Shown here: in pieces, positions 1 through 7,479 of the stretch
Position numbering within the stretch: position 1 is the first letter of the stretch
How the letters are laid out: the number at the start of each line of letters is the position of its first letter
Source: an uncultured bacterium
Lineage (GTDB): Bacteria; Patescibacteriota; Minisyncoccia; Phycocordibacterales; UBA9973
Assembly (NCBI GenBank): GCA_903862375.1
Contig: CAIOXR010000013.1
Location: 1-23,045, forward strand
Direction of reading: 5' to 3'
DNA: 23,045 bases
Notes under the pieces: model-generated
Databases searched by the model: none
Told to the model about the DNA's origin: nothing
The model's input: the letters and a program-made list of their open reading frames with translations, nothing else
Position numbers and translations under genes: made by a program

Positions 1-8
1 AACACATC

Positions 9-17
9 TTTTCCACA
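9..17 (+). promoter_or_regulatory. DnaA-box-like 9-mer downstream of dnaA
   Basis: TTTTCCACA differs at one position from the consensus DnaA box TTATCCACA. It lies just 3' of the dnaA stop, where many bacteria have oriC (the dnaA-dnaN gap). The window begins here, so clustering of boxes cannot be judged. Apart from this box the 33 bases before dnaA hold no gene or hairpin that I can see. A single 9-mer in AT-rich DNA may be chance. Confidence 0.35.
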
Positions 18-33
18 GTTTATTATTAAATTA

Positions 34-1383
34 TTATTTAAACATAATTCTTATTTTTTCTATTTCTTGTAATAATGCCGGGTCAGTTTTTAAATCTTCT
101 TTAATTTTTAAATGAGAGTGTATTGCAGTAGTATGGTCTCTGCCTCCGAGTTTACTACCAATAAGGGGGTAAGAAATATTAAAATCTTCACGGAGTATAT
201 ACATAGCTACTTGTCTTGCTTTTACTATTTCCTTACGTCTTGTTTTTTCATATATAGCCTCCTCTACAACATCATAATAATTTGCAATTATTGTTACAAT
301 GTCTTTAATAGCAACAGTTTTTTTAGGTTTAATGTTATTCTTTATAAGAGTTTTAACTTCATTTAAAGAGAGAGATTTATTTTTAAGTTGGGTTTGACAG
401 ATAATTGTGTTTAAACTACCTTCTAGTTCTCGTATATTTCCTTCAAGTATTTCTGCTAAATATGAAACTATTTCATTGTTTATAATACAATTTGTGGATT
501 CAAATTTAGCTTTTATAATAGCTACTCTTGATTCATAATCTGGTTCAACAATTTGAACTGTCATACCTGAAGCAAACCTAGATTGTAGTCGTTCTTCTAA
601 ACCTTGTATAAAGTTTGGATGTTTGTCAGAAGAAAAAATTATTTGTTTATTGTTCTCATATAGTGTATTAAAAAGATGAAATAATTCTTCTTGAGTTTTA
701 TCTTTACCAGAAATGAATTGTATATCATCCATAATAATAACATCATATTTACGATATTTTTCTTTGAAAGAGTTTGGATTTTTGTTTTGTATTGAATTTA
801 TATAGTCGATAGCAAAACGTTCTAAACTGACATAGTATATTTTTTTATGGGGGTATTTTGTTTTAATAGTATTCCCTATTGCTTGGATCATATGAGTTTT
901 ACCAAGACCTGTCCCGCCATATACAAAGAAAGGGTTATAATTTTGACCTGGATTTGTGATAATAGCTTGAGACACTGCATAAGCAAGCTCGTTGAATGGT
1001 CCAACCACAAAAGAATTAAAACTATATTTAGGATTTAGGTTATCATCTTTATTTAAATATAAATCACTCAGTGGTAATTCTTTATTTATATTTACTTGTT
1101 TAATTATAGTTCCCTCTGTTGCTTTAATGTTATTTTCGTTTTTATGTATTATATATTCTATGCTACGTACACCATCTTCATATCCTATTATTGTTTTAAG
1201 TATTAATTTATGAAATTTGTTATAAAGCCAGTCTTTAACAAATTCATTAGGAACACCAATATAAAGTGTACCAGCTTCTTCTTTAACTATGGATGTATTT
1301 TTAAACCATGTAGTAAAATTAGCCTTTGAAATTCCTAATTCTATTTCAGACAAACATTTTTCCCACAGTTCTTTTGTATTCAT
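34..1383 (-). CDS. dnaA: Chromosomal replication initiator protein DnaA
   Basis: DnaA is the AAA+ ATPase that binds DnaA boxes and melts the replication origin. The 449-aa protein has all four domains. Domain I (about 1-80) includes a LWEKCLSEIE-type start and the W-F motif around residue 26. A short linker follows. The AAA+ domain has Walker A GGTGLGKT at 156-163, Walker B DVIIMDD at 214-220 and the arginine-finger box GLEERLQSRF at 261-270. The helix-turn-helix domain IV carries the DnaA signature (about 388-427, with GGRDHTTAIH at 413-422). Length is normal for the family and no key residue is missing. The ATG at 1383 lies 6 nt after a perfect TATAAT, so the mRNA may be leaderless. The gene diverges from rpmH, the classical arrangement around bacterial origins. 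Confidence 0.98.
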   Translation of the reverse strand: MNTKELWEKCLSEIELGISKANFTTWFKNTSIVKEEAGTLYIGVPNEFVKDWLYNKFHKLILKTIIGYEDGVRSIEYIIHKNENNIKATEGTIIKQVNINKELPLSDLYLNKDDNLNPKYSFNSFVVGPFNELAYAVSQAIITNPGQNYNPFFVYGGTGLGKTHMIQAIGNTIKTKYPHKKIYYVSLERFAIDYINSIQNKNPNSFKEKYRKYDVIIMDDIQFISGKDKTQEELFHLFNTLYENNKQIIFSSDKHPNFIQGLEERLQSRFASGMTVQIVEPDYESRVAIIKAKFESTNCIINNEIVSYLAEILEGNIRELEGSLNTIICQTQLKNKSLSLNEVKTLIKNNIKPKKTVAIKDIVTIIANYYDVVEEAIYEKTRRKEIVKARQVAMYILREDFNISYPLIGSKLGGRDHTTAIHSHLKIKEDLKTDPALLQEIEKIRIMFK

Positions 1384-1389
1384 TTTTCT

Positions 1390-1395
1390 ATTATA
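1390..1395 (-). promoter_or_regulatory. Candidate dnaA -10 box (leaderless)
   Basis: A perfect TATAAT on the minus strand is followed by six bases and then the dnaA ATG. Initiation about 7 nt downstream of the box would start the transcript at or next to the start codon. No good -35 is visible; the best is TTGTGT with a short 15-nt spacer. AT-rich DNA makes chance TATAAT common, but the position relative to the ATG is suggestive. Confidence 0.5.
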
Positions 1396-1473
1396 CCTAT
1401 GTTTTTATAAACACAATAATTAAAACTCTTAATTAAGGTGTTAATAAGATGTTGATATGTTTAGTGACTTATA

Positions 1474-1502
1474 TTGCTTTATATGTCAAATTAGTATATA
1501 TT
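1474..1502 (+). promoter_or_regulatory. Candidate promoter of the rpmH-rnpA-yidD-yidC-khpB operon
   Basis: TTGCTT (1474-1479), a 17-nt spacer and TATATT (1497-1502) precede the rpmH ATG at 1509 by exactly six bases, the same spacing as at dnaA on the other strand. The -35 match is weak (3 of 6). A second -35-like TTGATA at 1452-1457 has no suitably placed -10. The rest of the 125-bp spacer shows only a poor DnaA-box match, TTATAAACA at 1405-1413. Confidence 0.35.
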
Positions 1503-1508
1503 TTTAGT

Positions 1509-1649
1509 ATGTCATTAACATATCAACCAAATAAAAGGAAAAGAGCTAAAACTCATGGTTTTTTAGCTCGTGCAAAAACTGTAGGAGGAAAGAAAGTTAC
1601 TCAAGCTCGTCGTCAAAAAGGACGTGCAAAAGTTTCAATATCTAAATAG
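1509..1649 (+). CDS. rpmH: 50S ribosomal protein L34
   Basis: This 46-aa basic protein is bL34 of the large ribosomal subunit. The hallmark block TYQPNKRKRAKTHGFLAR (residues 4-21) and the C-terminal KGR motif are present. The open frame extends 20 codons further upstream, to 1449. Those residues are hydrophobic and unlike L34, while families normally begin with M-[KS]-x-TYQP, so I place the start at 1509. The stop is TAG, one base before rnpA, indicating co-transcription as in most bacteria. There is no Shine-Dalgarno sequence. The central TQARRQKGR replaces the usual LARRRAKGR, a mild divergence. Confidence 0.97.
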   Translation: MSLTYQPNKRKRAKTHGFLARAKTVGGKKVTQARRQKGRAKVSISK

Positions 1650-1650
1650 T

Positions 1651-1971
1651 ATGCTTCCAAAAAACAAGCGAGTCACCAAAGATATCTTCCAAACTATTAT
1701 GAAGAAAGGAAATATCATTTCTGGCTCGTTTTTTGTTTTTCGTTATATAAAGCAAGAATATTCACAATATGCTTTTGTAGTCCCCAAAAAAATAGCTAAA
1801 ACAGCTGTAAAGAGGAATTCTATGCGTAGAGTAGGTTATAATATATTACGGACCATAAATCCACAATTAAATGCTGGTATTTTCTTTTATAAAAAAGAGG
1901 CATTAGGTGTTAGTTTGATTGAAATAAAAAAAGATATCATTTCTATTTTTATTAAGGCTAGTGTTAAGTAA
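1651..1971 (+). CDS. rnpA: Ribonuclease P protein component
   Basis: RnpA is the small basic protein that helps RNase P RNA bind and cleave the 5' leader of pre-tRNA. The 106-aa product has the expected LPKNKRVTKDIFQTIMKKG start, the FVVPKKIAKTAVKRNSMRR core (family motif RNxxKR, here RNSMRR) and normal length. The frame stays open to 1624 inside rpmH. I choose the ATG at 1651 because it gives the family's normal N-terminus (MLPKxxRxxK) and sits one base after the rpmH stop. That spacing fits translational coupling, since no Shine-Dalgarno sequence is visible. Confidence 0.95.
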   Translation: MLPKNKRVTKDIFQTIMKKGNIISGSFFVFRYIKQEYSQYAFVVPKKIAKTAVKRNSMRRVGYNILRTINPQLNAGIFFYKKEALGVSLIEIKKDIISIFIKASVK

Positions 1972-1995
1972 TATTTATAATTTAATTAGTGTATT

Positions 1996-2202
1996 GTGAA
2001 AAAAATATTAATAAAAATGATAAATATGTATCAAGGAATTCCTTTTAAATCACATAATTCATGTGTATTTTTACCAACATGTTCAGAATATACAAAAGAA
2101 GCTATTACCAAATATGGTACTTTAATTGGAATTTATAAGGGTATATTAAGGATAATACGTTGTCATCCTTGGCAGAAAGATCATTATAACCCATTAAAAT
2201 AG
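1996..2202 (+). CDS. yidD: Membrane protein insertion efficiency factor YidD
   Basis: YidD is a small amphipathic membrane-associated protein that assists YidC-dependent insertion. The 68-aa product contains the family hallmarks PTCSEY (about residues 27-32) and RCHPW (55-59), with conserved cysteines in both. The start is GTG, the only non-ATG start chosen in this window. It follows the rnpA stop by 24 nt and precedes yidC by 43 nt, in the usual rpmH-rnpA-yidD-yidC order. The stop is TAG. Confidence 0.95.
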   Translation: MKKILIKMINMYQGIPFKSHNSCVFLPTCSEYTKEAITKYGTLIGIYKGILRIIRCHPWQKDHYNPLK

Positions 2203-2245
2203 GTTATTGCTTTGAAATTATGATTTTTTAATATACAATATATAA

Positions 2246-2989
2246 ATGAGTGTACTATGGAATGCCATTTTTTATAAACCAATTTTTAATATTTTAATTT
2301 TTATTATTAATAACATCACGTTTGGTGATGTGGGTTTTGCTATTATTTTTGTCACTATTATTATTAAGTTTATTTTATACCCTCTTACAAGGAAATCTAT
2401 TAAAAGTCAAATCCTTATGAAAAGGATGGATCCAGAAATTAAACTTATAAAAAAGAATTTTCCTAATAAAGAAGAACAAGCTAAAAAAACCTTTGAATTA
2501 TATAAAAAGTATGGCACAAATCCTTTTTCTGGGTGTCTTGTTGTTCTTATACAGCTTCCTGTTATTTTTGCATTATATTATGTTATATTAAAAGGCTTAA
2601 AGATAGATAATGGATTAATTTATCCATTTTTAAACAAACCGGGTATTTTGAATACAAATTTTCTTGGTTATTTTGAAATAGGAAGTAAAAGCCTTATATT
2701 AGCTATTTCAGCTGGAATAACCCAATTTATACAAGGCTATCTTGCTTCTCCAGTTCCAGTTAAGAATGAAATAGAAATTACTACTGATAAACCCAATAAC
2801 AATGAGGCTTCTTTTCAAGATACTATGGCCAGTAGTATGCAAATGAATATTAAGTATTTTTTGCCTTTATTTATAGCATATATAGCATGGCAGATATCAG
2901 CAGCAGTTGCATTATATTTTATAACAAGTAATATATTTACTATAGTTCAGGAGTGGTATATTCGTAAAACTTTAGAAGAAAAAAAATAA
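2246..2989 (+). CDS. yidC: Membrane protein insertase YidC
   Basis: YidC/Oxa1/Alb3 inserts and folds inner-membrane proteins with or without SecYEG. The 247-aa protein is the short form without the large periplasmic domain. Hydrophobic segments lie at about 10-23, 29-46, 96-115, 145-168 and 203-235. Arg49, in the PLTRKS stretch after the first full TM helix, is the likely hydrophilic-groove arginine. The coiled cytoplasmic hairpin (about 50-90, MDPEIKLIKK) is present. The loop at 170-195 is poorly conserved and Asn/Glu-rich. It lies between yidD and khpB in one operon. No Shine-Dalgarno sequence is seen before the ATG. Confidence 0.95.
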   Translation: MSVLWNAIFYKPIFNILIFIINNITFGDVGFAIIFVTIIIKFILYPLTRKSIKSQILMKRMDPEIKLIKKNFPNKEEQAKKTFELYKKYGTNPFSGCLVVLIQLPVIFALYYVILKGLKIDNGLIYPFLNKPGILNTNFLGYFEIGSKSLILAISAGITQFIQGYLASPVPVKNEIEITTDKPNNNEASFQDTMASSMQMNIKYFLPLFIAYIAWQISAAVALYFITSNIFTIVQEWYIRKTLEEKK

Positions 2990-2994
2990 ATTAT

Positions 2995-3459
2995 ATGCAA
3001 AATGATCAAATTAAAACAATTATAAAAAACATTTTTATTCATACAGCTTGTACTATATCAAATCTTGAGATAGTAGATGAAGATGGGATGCTTTGGTGTA
3101 TGATAGAAACCCCCGACTCAAGATTTATGATTGGGCGCGAAGGAGAGACACTTAGGTCACTTAACCATATTGTTAGAAAAATGATAGAGAAAGAATCTGG
3201 GATAGAAGAGATGTCGAATATTTTTATAGATGTGAATGGTTATCAGAAAAAGAGGTTTGATAGCTTAAAGAGTATAGCTCATATGATGGCAGAGAGAGCT
3301 AAATATTTTAAAAGTAATATAGAAATAGACCCAATGCCTGCAAATGAACGCCGTATCATCCATATGTTTTTAGAAAAAATTCCAGAAATTAAAACTGAAT
3401 CAGAAGGCTATGGACCAAATAGAAGAGTAGTAATAAAATACGTAGGGAATGAGTATTAA
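2995..3459 (+). CDS. khpB: KH-R3H RNA-binding protein KhpB (Jag)
   Basis: KhpB/Jag/EloR proteins bind RNA and in Gram-positives affect cell elongation. This 154-aa version has a KH-type domain with the GxxG-like loop IGREGETLRSL (about 42-52). It is followed by an R3H domain ending in NERRIIHMFLEK (117-128) and ESEGYGPNRRVVI (136-148), the latter almost identical to the family consensus. The N-terminal Jag-N domain of Firmicutes proteins is absent. It starts 5 nt after yidC and ends just before a strong bidirectional terminator, so it is the last gene of the operon. Confidence 0.93.
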   Translation: MQNDQIKTIIKNIFIHTACTISNLEIVDEDGMLWCMIETPDSRFMIGREGETLRSLNHIVRKMIEKESGIEEMSNIFIDVNGYQKKRFDSLKSIAHMMAERAKYFKSNIEIDPMPANERRIIHMFLEKIPEIKTESEGYGPNRRVVIKYVGNEY

Positions 3460-3472
3460 TTAAAGTTTTAAA

Positions 3473-3511
3473 AAAATAAAATACCTAGATAAAATCTAGG
3501 TATTTTATTTT
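3473..3511. terminator. Bidirectional intrinsic terminator
   Basis: A perfect inverted repeat has 18-bp arms at 3473-3490 and 3494-3511 and a 3-nt loop. Each strand has an A-rich 5' side and a T-rich 3' side around the CCTAGAT/ATCTAGG core. It sits between the convergent ends of khpB (plus) and the last T4SS-cluster gene (minus), so it can stop both operons. Confidence 0.92.
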
Positions 3512-3517
3512 TAATAG

Positions 3518-4825
3518 TTATAAGTCTAGACTCCAAAGTGTTCCATCTTTTTTATTTATAAAGAATAGATTTGATTCATTTTTATCTAAAAAGAGATTTG
3601 TACCATCAATATTTACATTACTACTAGATGAGTTTGTAAGAGTTGTTACTTCTTTTGTCACAGTATTTATTTTGATAAATCTATCATCAAAAGATATTAA
3701 TCCTTGGTACCAGCTATCAGGATACTGTGTTCCTATTACAGTGTTAGGAACAGCACAGTAAACATATATATTATTTATACTCCAGACACATTTTTCTGGT
3801 AAGCCATAAGTATCTAAATCAGTAGAAGTATGATTCTTTATGTCAAATGTATTTAATTTAGGGCCTTTTTCTAATGATGCTCCAAATAAAATTTTTGTAC
3901 CATCATTATTTGCAAGAGTTGTAAGTCCATATACTTCACCAAATATTTTAGATAATGTATTTGTTTTAGTGTTTAAACTAAATATGCTTCCTTCCACTAA
4001 ATATGATGGTTTTGTGGTGAGGAAAATAGTATTTAACGTAGACCATTGTGAACTCCATTCAGAGAATGGAGAAGTGAAAACTTTACTACTTTTTGTATTA
4101 TCAAAATAATTAATAAAACCATTAACCCCATTTGTATTTTTGATTATTGTAAAGTATGCATTTTTGTCTGGTGATAGACTTATATTTGTAATGTCTGAAG
4201 ATAAGAAAAATCCAGTTTTATTTTTAATTGAAGTTATGAAACTCGTAATACTAGTATTATCGAAAGATACATATCTGTAAATAAGTGAATCTGCTTTCCC
4301 ATCAAAGATAACTTCATTTACACTAGGTACAGTAGAATTTGATATCTTCCCTGCTGATTTTGTATTTATAGTCATCTGGTATATATGGCCAGTGGACTTC
4401 TCTACATATCTTAGGGAAGGAATTAATTCAAAGGATGGTTTAACATTTCCTAAAATGTCATTTTTTATGGGATTATTTTTTACTACATCAGCTGTAGTAG
4501 GTATTACTGTTTCAGTACTAGCTATTATTGGTTTTGTCTCTTCAAAATATGTTGCTCCTGCAACAGCAAAATCTGTCAGTTTGTGTAATTTTATAATTTC
4601 AGTTTGTTTGATACCTGTATCATCAATAATTTGTTCTCCGGTGTTTGGGTCTACTTTTGTTGTGACAGGTACTTTGGTACTAGTTCCAAATGGATTAAAT
4701 TTTTGATACACAGTTGCATTTGGATCTGTCCCTACTCCCCTACTTTTATTATAAAAATAGACACCTATAAGCAATGCTCCTAGTACTAAAACAACTATTA
4801 ATATAATTTTTAATTTTTGAGACAT
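3518..4825 (-). CDS. TM-anchored protein, possible beta-propeller, end of T4SS-like cluster
   Basis: I do not recognise a named family. The 435-aa protein has one N-terminal TM helix (about 6-25), then a Pro/Thr-rich linker with FNPFGT (43-48). From about residue 130 to the end it is predicted to be all-beta, with repeats of the type 'LSPDKNAYFT', 'NNDGTKILFG' and 'DKNESNLFFI', like the blades of TolB or WD-type propellers. Two cysteines (346, 357) could form a disulfide. This implies an extracytoplasmic domain held at the membrane. It begins 4 nt after the stop of the pilin/muramidase gene and ends at the terminator, so it is the last gene of the cluster. A scaffold or ligand-binding role is a guess from context. 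Confidence 0.6.
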   Translation of the reverse strand: MSQKLKIILIVVLVLGALLIGVYFYNKSRGVGTDPNATVYQKFNPFGTSTKVPVTTKVDPNTGEQIIDDTGIKQTEIIKLHKLTDFAVAGATYFEETKPIIASTETVIPTTADVVKNNPIKNDILGNVKPSFELIPSLRYVEKSTGHIYQMTINTKSAGKISNSTVPSVNEVIFDGKADSLIYRYVSFDNTSITSFITSIKNKTGFFLSSDITNISLSPDKNAYFTIIKNTNGVNGFINYFDNTKSSKVFTSPFSEWSSQWSTLNTIFLTTKPSYLVEGSIFSLNTKTNTLSKIFGEVYGLTTLANNDGTKILFGASLEKGPKLNTFDIKNHTSTDLDTYGLPEKCVWSINNIYVYCAVPNTVIGTQYPDSWYQGLISFDDRFIKINTVTKEVTTLTNSSSSNVNIDGTNLFLDKNESNLFFINKKDGTLWSLDL

Positions 4826-4829
4826 AAAT

Positions 4830-6446
4830 TTATTTCATATTATATATTTCTGCAATTGTTGTTTTTGCTGTAATTGTTTTTCCATTGTCTCTAAAGTATC
4901 CAATGATAGCATTTAAATACGCATTACTATTTCTTGCTCCTGTTGAATATATTCTTAAATATTGATATAAATAACCATTATATGTTTCATCTCCAAGTGC
5001 ACATTTTGATTTTCCGCCATTTACATAACTTTTTGCGTTGTTTGTGGCTATATTTGTTATAATATTTTGTTGTGCTTTTATTCCCTCCCCTAATGTTGGA
5101 TATGTTTTAGTTGATCCATCATCTTTATTACCTATATTGCCGGGATTATTAGTTCTATATGATTTAGTACCCTTATAAAATCCCTCAACTGCAGTTTGGG
5201 CGGTAATTAAGTACTTAACGCCTGTTGATAAATTTGATATTTTATCTCTTTCTTTTATATATTCGTTAATCATTTCAGAACTGAGATTTATTTTACTACC
5301 CAATGCACTATTTGGGTCTGGAGGAGTACTAGATATGCATAATGATGTTGATGATCCTGTAGATGTATCTTCTGCAGAAATTTTAATTTCAGCCGTAGAT
5401 ATATTTATCCCTCCTACCCCTGTTAATGCAGGATTAATAGTGTTTAATAATGCCCATGATGCAAGTGCTATAATGAGTCCAAACACTGCAAATGTCATTT
5501 TATGTTTTGCTTCAGTTTTTCCAAAAATTGATTCATCACCCATATACATAACACCATAAATTATAAGCATTATTACAGCTAAAGCAGCACATAAGCCTAT
5601 GGCAAGCTTGAATATTACATTAAGATATTCTCCTATATTATTAGTTATACAACCATCCACAGGTGTATTCCCCCAAGACATACATTTTAAACTTCCGAAC
5701 GGAGCCAACATCTTATATACTGATTTATTTTCAGTACTATTGATACCATTTATTAATGTAATATCTGTAGCATTCCTAGGTAAATTTGGAATATCATCAT
5801 ATAGTTCACATTCTTTATAAATTTTAGATGTTGAATTTTTTAATAAAAATGCTTTTGAATCATTTATGCATAATGTTGTATTTGCAAACTTATTTGACTC
5901 TTTATAATTTCCATCTTTATCAATAGAAATATAATAATAACCACTATTTCCCTCTTTGTATTTATATATTACATTTGAATCTACATATGTTTTTAATATT
6001 TTTCCATTTATATCAACTTCTGATAGTGTCCATCTTAAAATTCTTGTATAAGAAAAACACCACCCACTACTCCATACCCAATTTTTTGTTTGAGGATATT
6101 GACCCAAAGATCGGATGTTAGATTGATCATAAATATATGTTGGTGAATATTTATTACTTATTGTTGGTCTATTTAGTGCATCAAGTTTATTAACACCCAA
6201 TGGTTCATTGTCACAGTATGGTTGAAAAAACAAATTTGTACTAGGTTGAGCAACCCCATTGGTTGTTTTTGGCACAGTAAATGTAAAAGAAAAATTTAAT
6301 GGTCCAGAGGTACCAAATTTATTATCTTCTGGCTGAGTAAAACTTATATTTTCTAAAGAATCAATTGCAAAAGCTTTTGAAAAAGGTAATATAAGTAAAA
6401 TAAATAGAATTGATAAAAAGTATTTTATTATTATTTGTTTTTTCAT
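4830..6446 (-). CDS. Fusion: secreted ectodomain, VirB2-like two-TM segment, muramidase-like domain
   Basis: The 538-aa protein has a signal peptide (about 1-28) and a unique extracytoplasmic region with Cys and Trp residues (29-270). Next comes a two-helix membrane hairpin (TM 277-301 and 316-338, joined by a short charged loop), in the layout of VirB2/TrbC pilins. The C-terminal domain (385-538) looks like a lysozyme or glucosaminidase-type peptidoglycan hydrolase. It has AQTAVEGF with candidate catalytic Glu421, then NNPGNI at 433-438 and YPTLGEGIKAQQ at 449-460. The NNPGNI block is a hallmark of phage virion muramidases. The gene starts one base after the previous stop. In classical T4SS, VirB1 (lytic transglycosylase) and VirB2 are separate proteins; here both roles may be joined. 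The domain assignments come from pattern recognition only. Confidence 0.62.
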   Translation of the reverse strand: MKKQIIIKYFLSILFILLILPFSKAFAIDSLENISFTQPEDNKFGTSGPLNFSFTFTVPKTTNGVAQPSTNLFFQPYCDNEPLGVNKLDALNRPTISNKYSPTYIYDQSNIRSLGQYPQTKNWVWSSGWCFSYTRILRWTLSEVDINGKILKTYVDSNVIYKYKEGNSGYYYISIDKDGNYKESNKFANTTLCINDSKAFLLKNSTSKIYKECELYDDIPNLPRNATDITLINGINSTENKSVYKMLAPFGSLKCMSWGNTPVDGCITNNIGEYLNVIFKLAIGLCAALAVIMLIIYGVMYMGDESIFGKTEAKHKMTFAVFGLIIALASWALLNTINPALTGVGGINISTAEIKISAEDTSTGSSTSLCISSTPPDPNSALGSKINLSSEMINEYIKERDKISNLSTGVKYLITAQTAVEGFYKGTKSYRTNNPGNIGNKDDGSTKTYPTLGEGIKAQQNIITNIATNNAKSYVNGGKSKCALGDETYNGYLYQYLRIYSTGARNSNAYLNAIIGYFRDNGKTITAKTTIAEIYNMK

Positions 6447-6447
6447 A

Positions 6448-7440
6448 TTATATGTTTAATTTTAATTGATTTGAAACCTTTTGGAACAATTCACCTGCAT
6501 TTTCAATAATAAGATTTATATTTGCGTAACCACCCCTAGACTCTGGTCTGACTGTCAGTTCTGACTTCTTTGATGGAGTTTTTATTTGTTCTCCATTTAT
6601 CTTCCAATTATAACTAAATTTATTTTCATTTCCTAATAGTGGTAAAAAGTAAGGAATTGCGACGAGAGTCACCTCATCTTCTACTAAAGTAGATTCAGTT
6701 TCAAGTGCATTATTATATAGAATACCTTCTGTGGGTGATCTTTTATAGAATATAAGTCTTGGACTATATGTTTGTATTACCATTTCTTTTTCTGCACTAT
6801 AATTCTCTTCAACCGAAGAAGCTGTCACTGTTATATCATTACTAGAATCAAATAAATCGTTTTTAAATACATAATAATCTTTATTATACCCTGAACTATC
6901 TACTTCTGCATTATCATTATTTTTCCATGAATAAGAGATATTACCATTCCCTGATGTTATGGTCTCTGTGTTGGGTATCGCTACCATTTTTATTTTTCCT
7001 CCTCTTGTGGGTAGGGCCTTGCCTTTATAGAATGGTGGAGTGTAGCCACCTATAGACTCCCATAATAGATCTATTTCAGATGGAGATATACTGACTTTTT
7101 TAGTAATTGTATTTGCAGACCCAACAGGCTTTATAATAATACTAAAATTATTAGTTGAGTTTGGGCCTGAAGCTTTGAAGGTATAATTAATCTTCCCTGT
7201 TCCAGATAAAATTATTTTTGAATCCATGTTCCAAGTTATTATTGCTTTATTTAAATCTGTTGCATAACTTGATAAACTAATAGTGACATCTTGATAAGGC
7301 TCAGGATTTCTAGGTGACACTGTTACCATAATTTCTTCATCTTGTGTTGTTATTTGCATCTCAGCAAAAACAAATAAAGGCATAAATAATATGCTTATTA
7401 TAGAAAATATTCTTATTAAAGTTCTAGATAATTCTTTCAT
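6448..7440 (-). CDS. Secreted protein with Ig/PKD-like beta-sandwich domains
   Basis: The 330-aa protein begins with a signal peptide (about 1-27). Three beta-rich units follow (about 37-119, 128-225 and 228-330). Each has PKD/Ig-like features, such as 'VSPRNPEPYQDVTISL', 'ISYSWKNNDNAEVDSSG' and 'FSYNWKINGEQI'. A conserved-looking LLWESIGGYTPPFYKGKALP lies at 125-144. There is no TM helix after the signal peptide, so it is likely exported or held by partners. It follows virB4 after 39 nt that contain a promoter-like TATAAT, and it abuts the pilin/muramidase fusion. I infer a structural part of the cell-surface apparatus; the exact role is unknown. Confidence 0.6.
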   Translation of the reverse strand: MKELSRTLIRIFSIISILFMPLFVFAEMQITTQDEEIMVTVSPRNPEPYQDVTISLSSYATDLNKAIITWNMDSKIILSGTGKINYTFKASGPNSTNNFSIIIKPVGSANTITKKVSISPSEIDLLWESIGGYTPPFYKGKALPTRGGKIKMVAIPNTETITSGNGNISYSWKNNDNAEVDSSGYNKDYYVFKNDLFDSSNDITVTASSVEENYSAEKEMVIQTYSPRLIFYKRSPTEGILYNNALETESTLVEDEVTLVAIPYFLPLLGNENKFSYNWKINGEQIKTPSKKSELTVRPESRGGYANINLIIENAGELFQKVSNQLKLNI

Positions 7441-7449
7441 TCTCTATAT

Positions 7450-7478
7450 ATTATACGACAGATAAATACTATATACAA
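7450..7478 (-). promoter_or_regulatory. Candidate internal promoter before the Ig/PKD-like gene
   Basis: On the minus strand TTGTAT (7473-7478), a 17-nt spacer and a perfect TATAAT (7450-7455) lie 9 nt before the ATG at 7440, giving a nearly leaderless transcript. It could give the last three genes their own expression. Confidence 0.4.
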
Positions 7479-7479
7479 A

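Noticed and set aside
1405..1413. DnaA box in the dnaA/rpmH spacer
   Set aside because: TTATAAACA matches the consensus at only 7 of 9 positions, which is expected by chance in DNA this AT-rich.
1449..1508. 20-codon N-terminal extension of ribosomal protein L34
   Set aside because: The extension is hydrophobic and foreign to L34; the internal ATG gives the normal MxxTYQP start and fits the -10 box.
1624..1650. Nine-codon upstream start for rnpA inside rpmH
   Set aside because: The downstream ATG gives the conserved MLPKxxR start directly after the rpmH stop.
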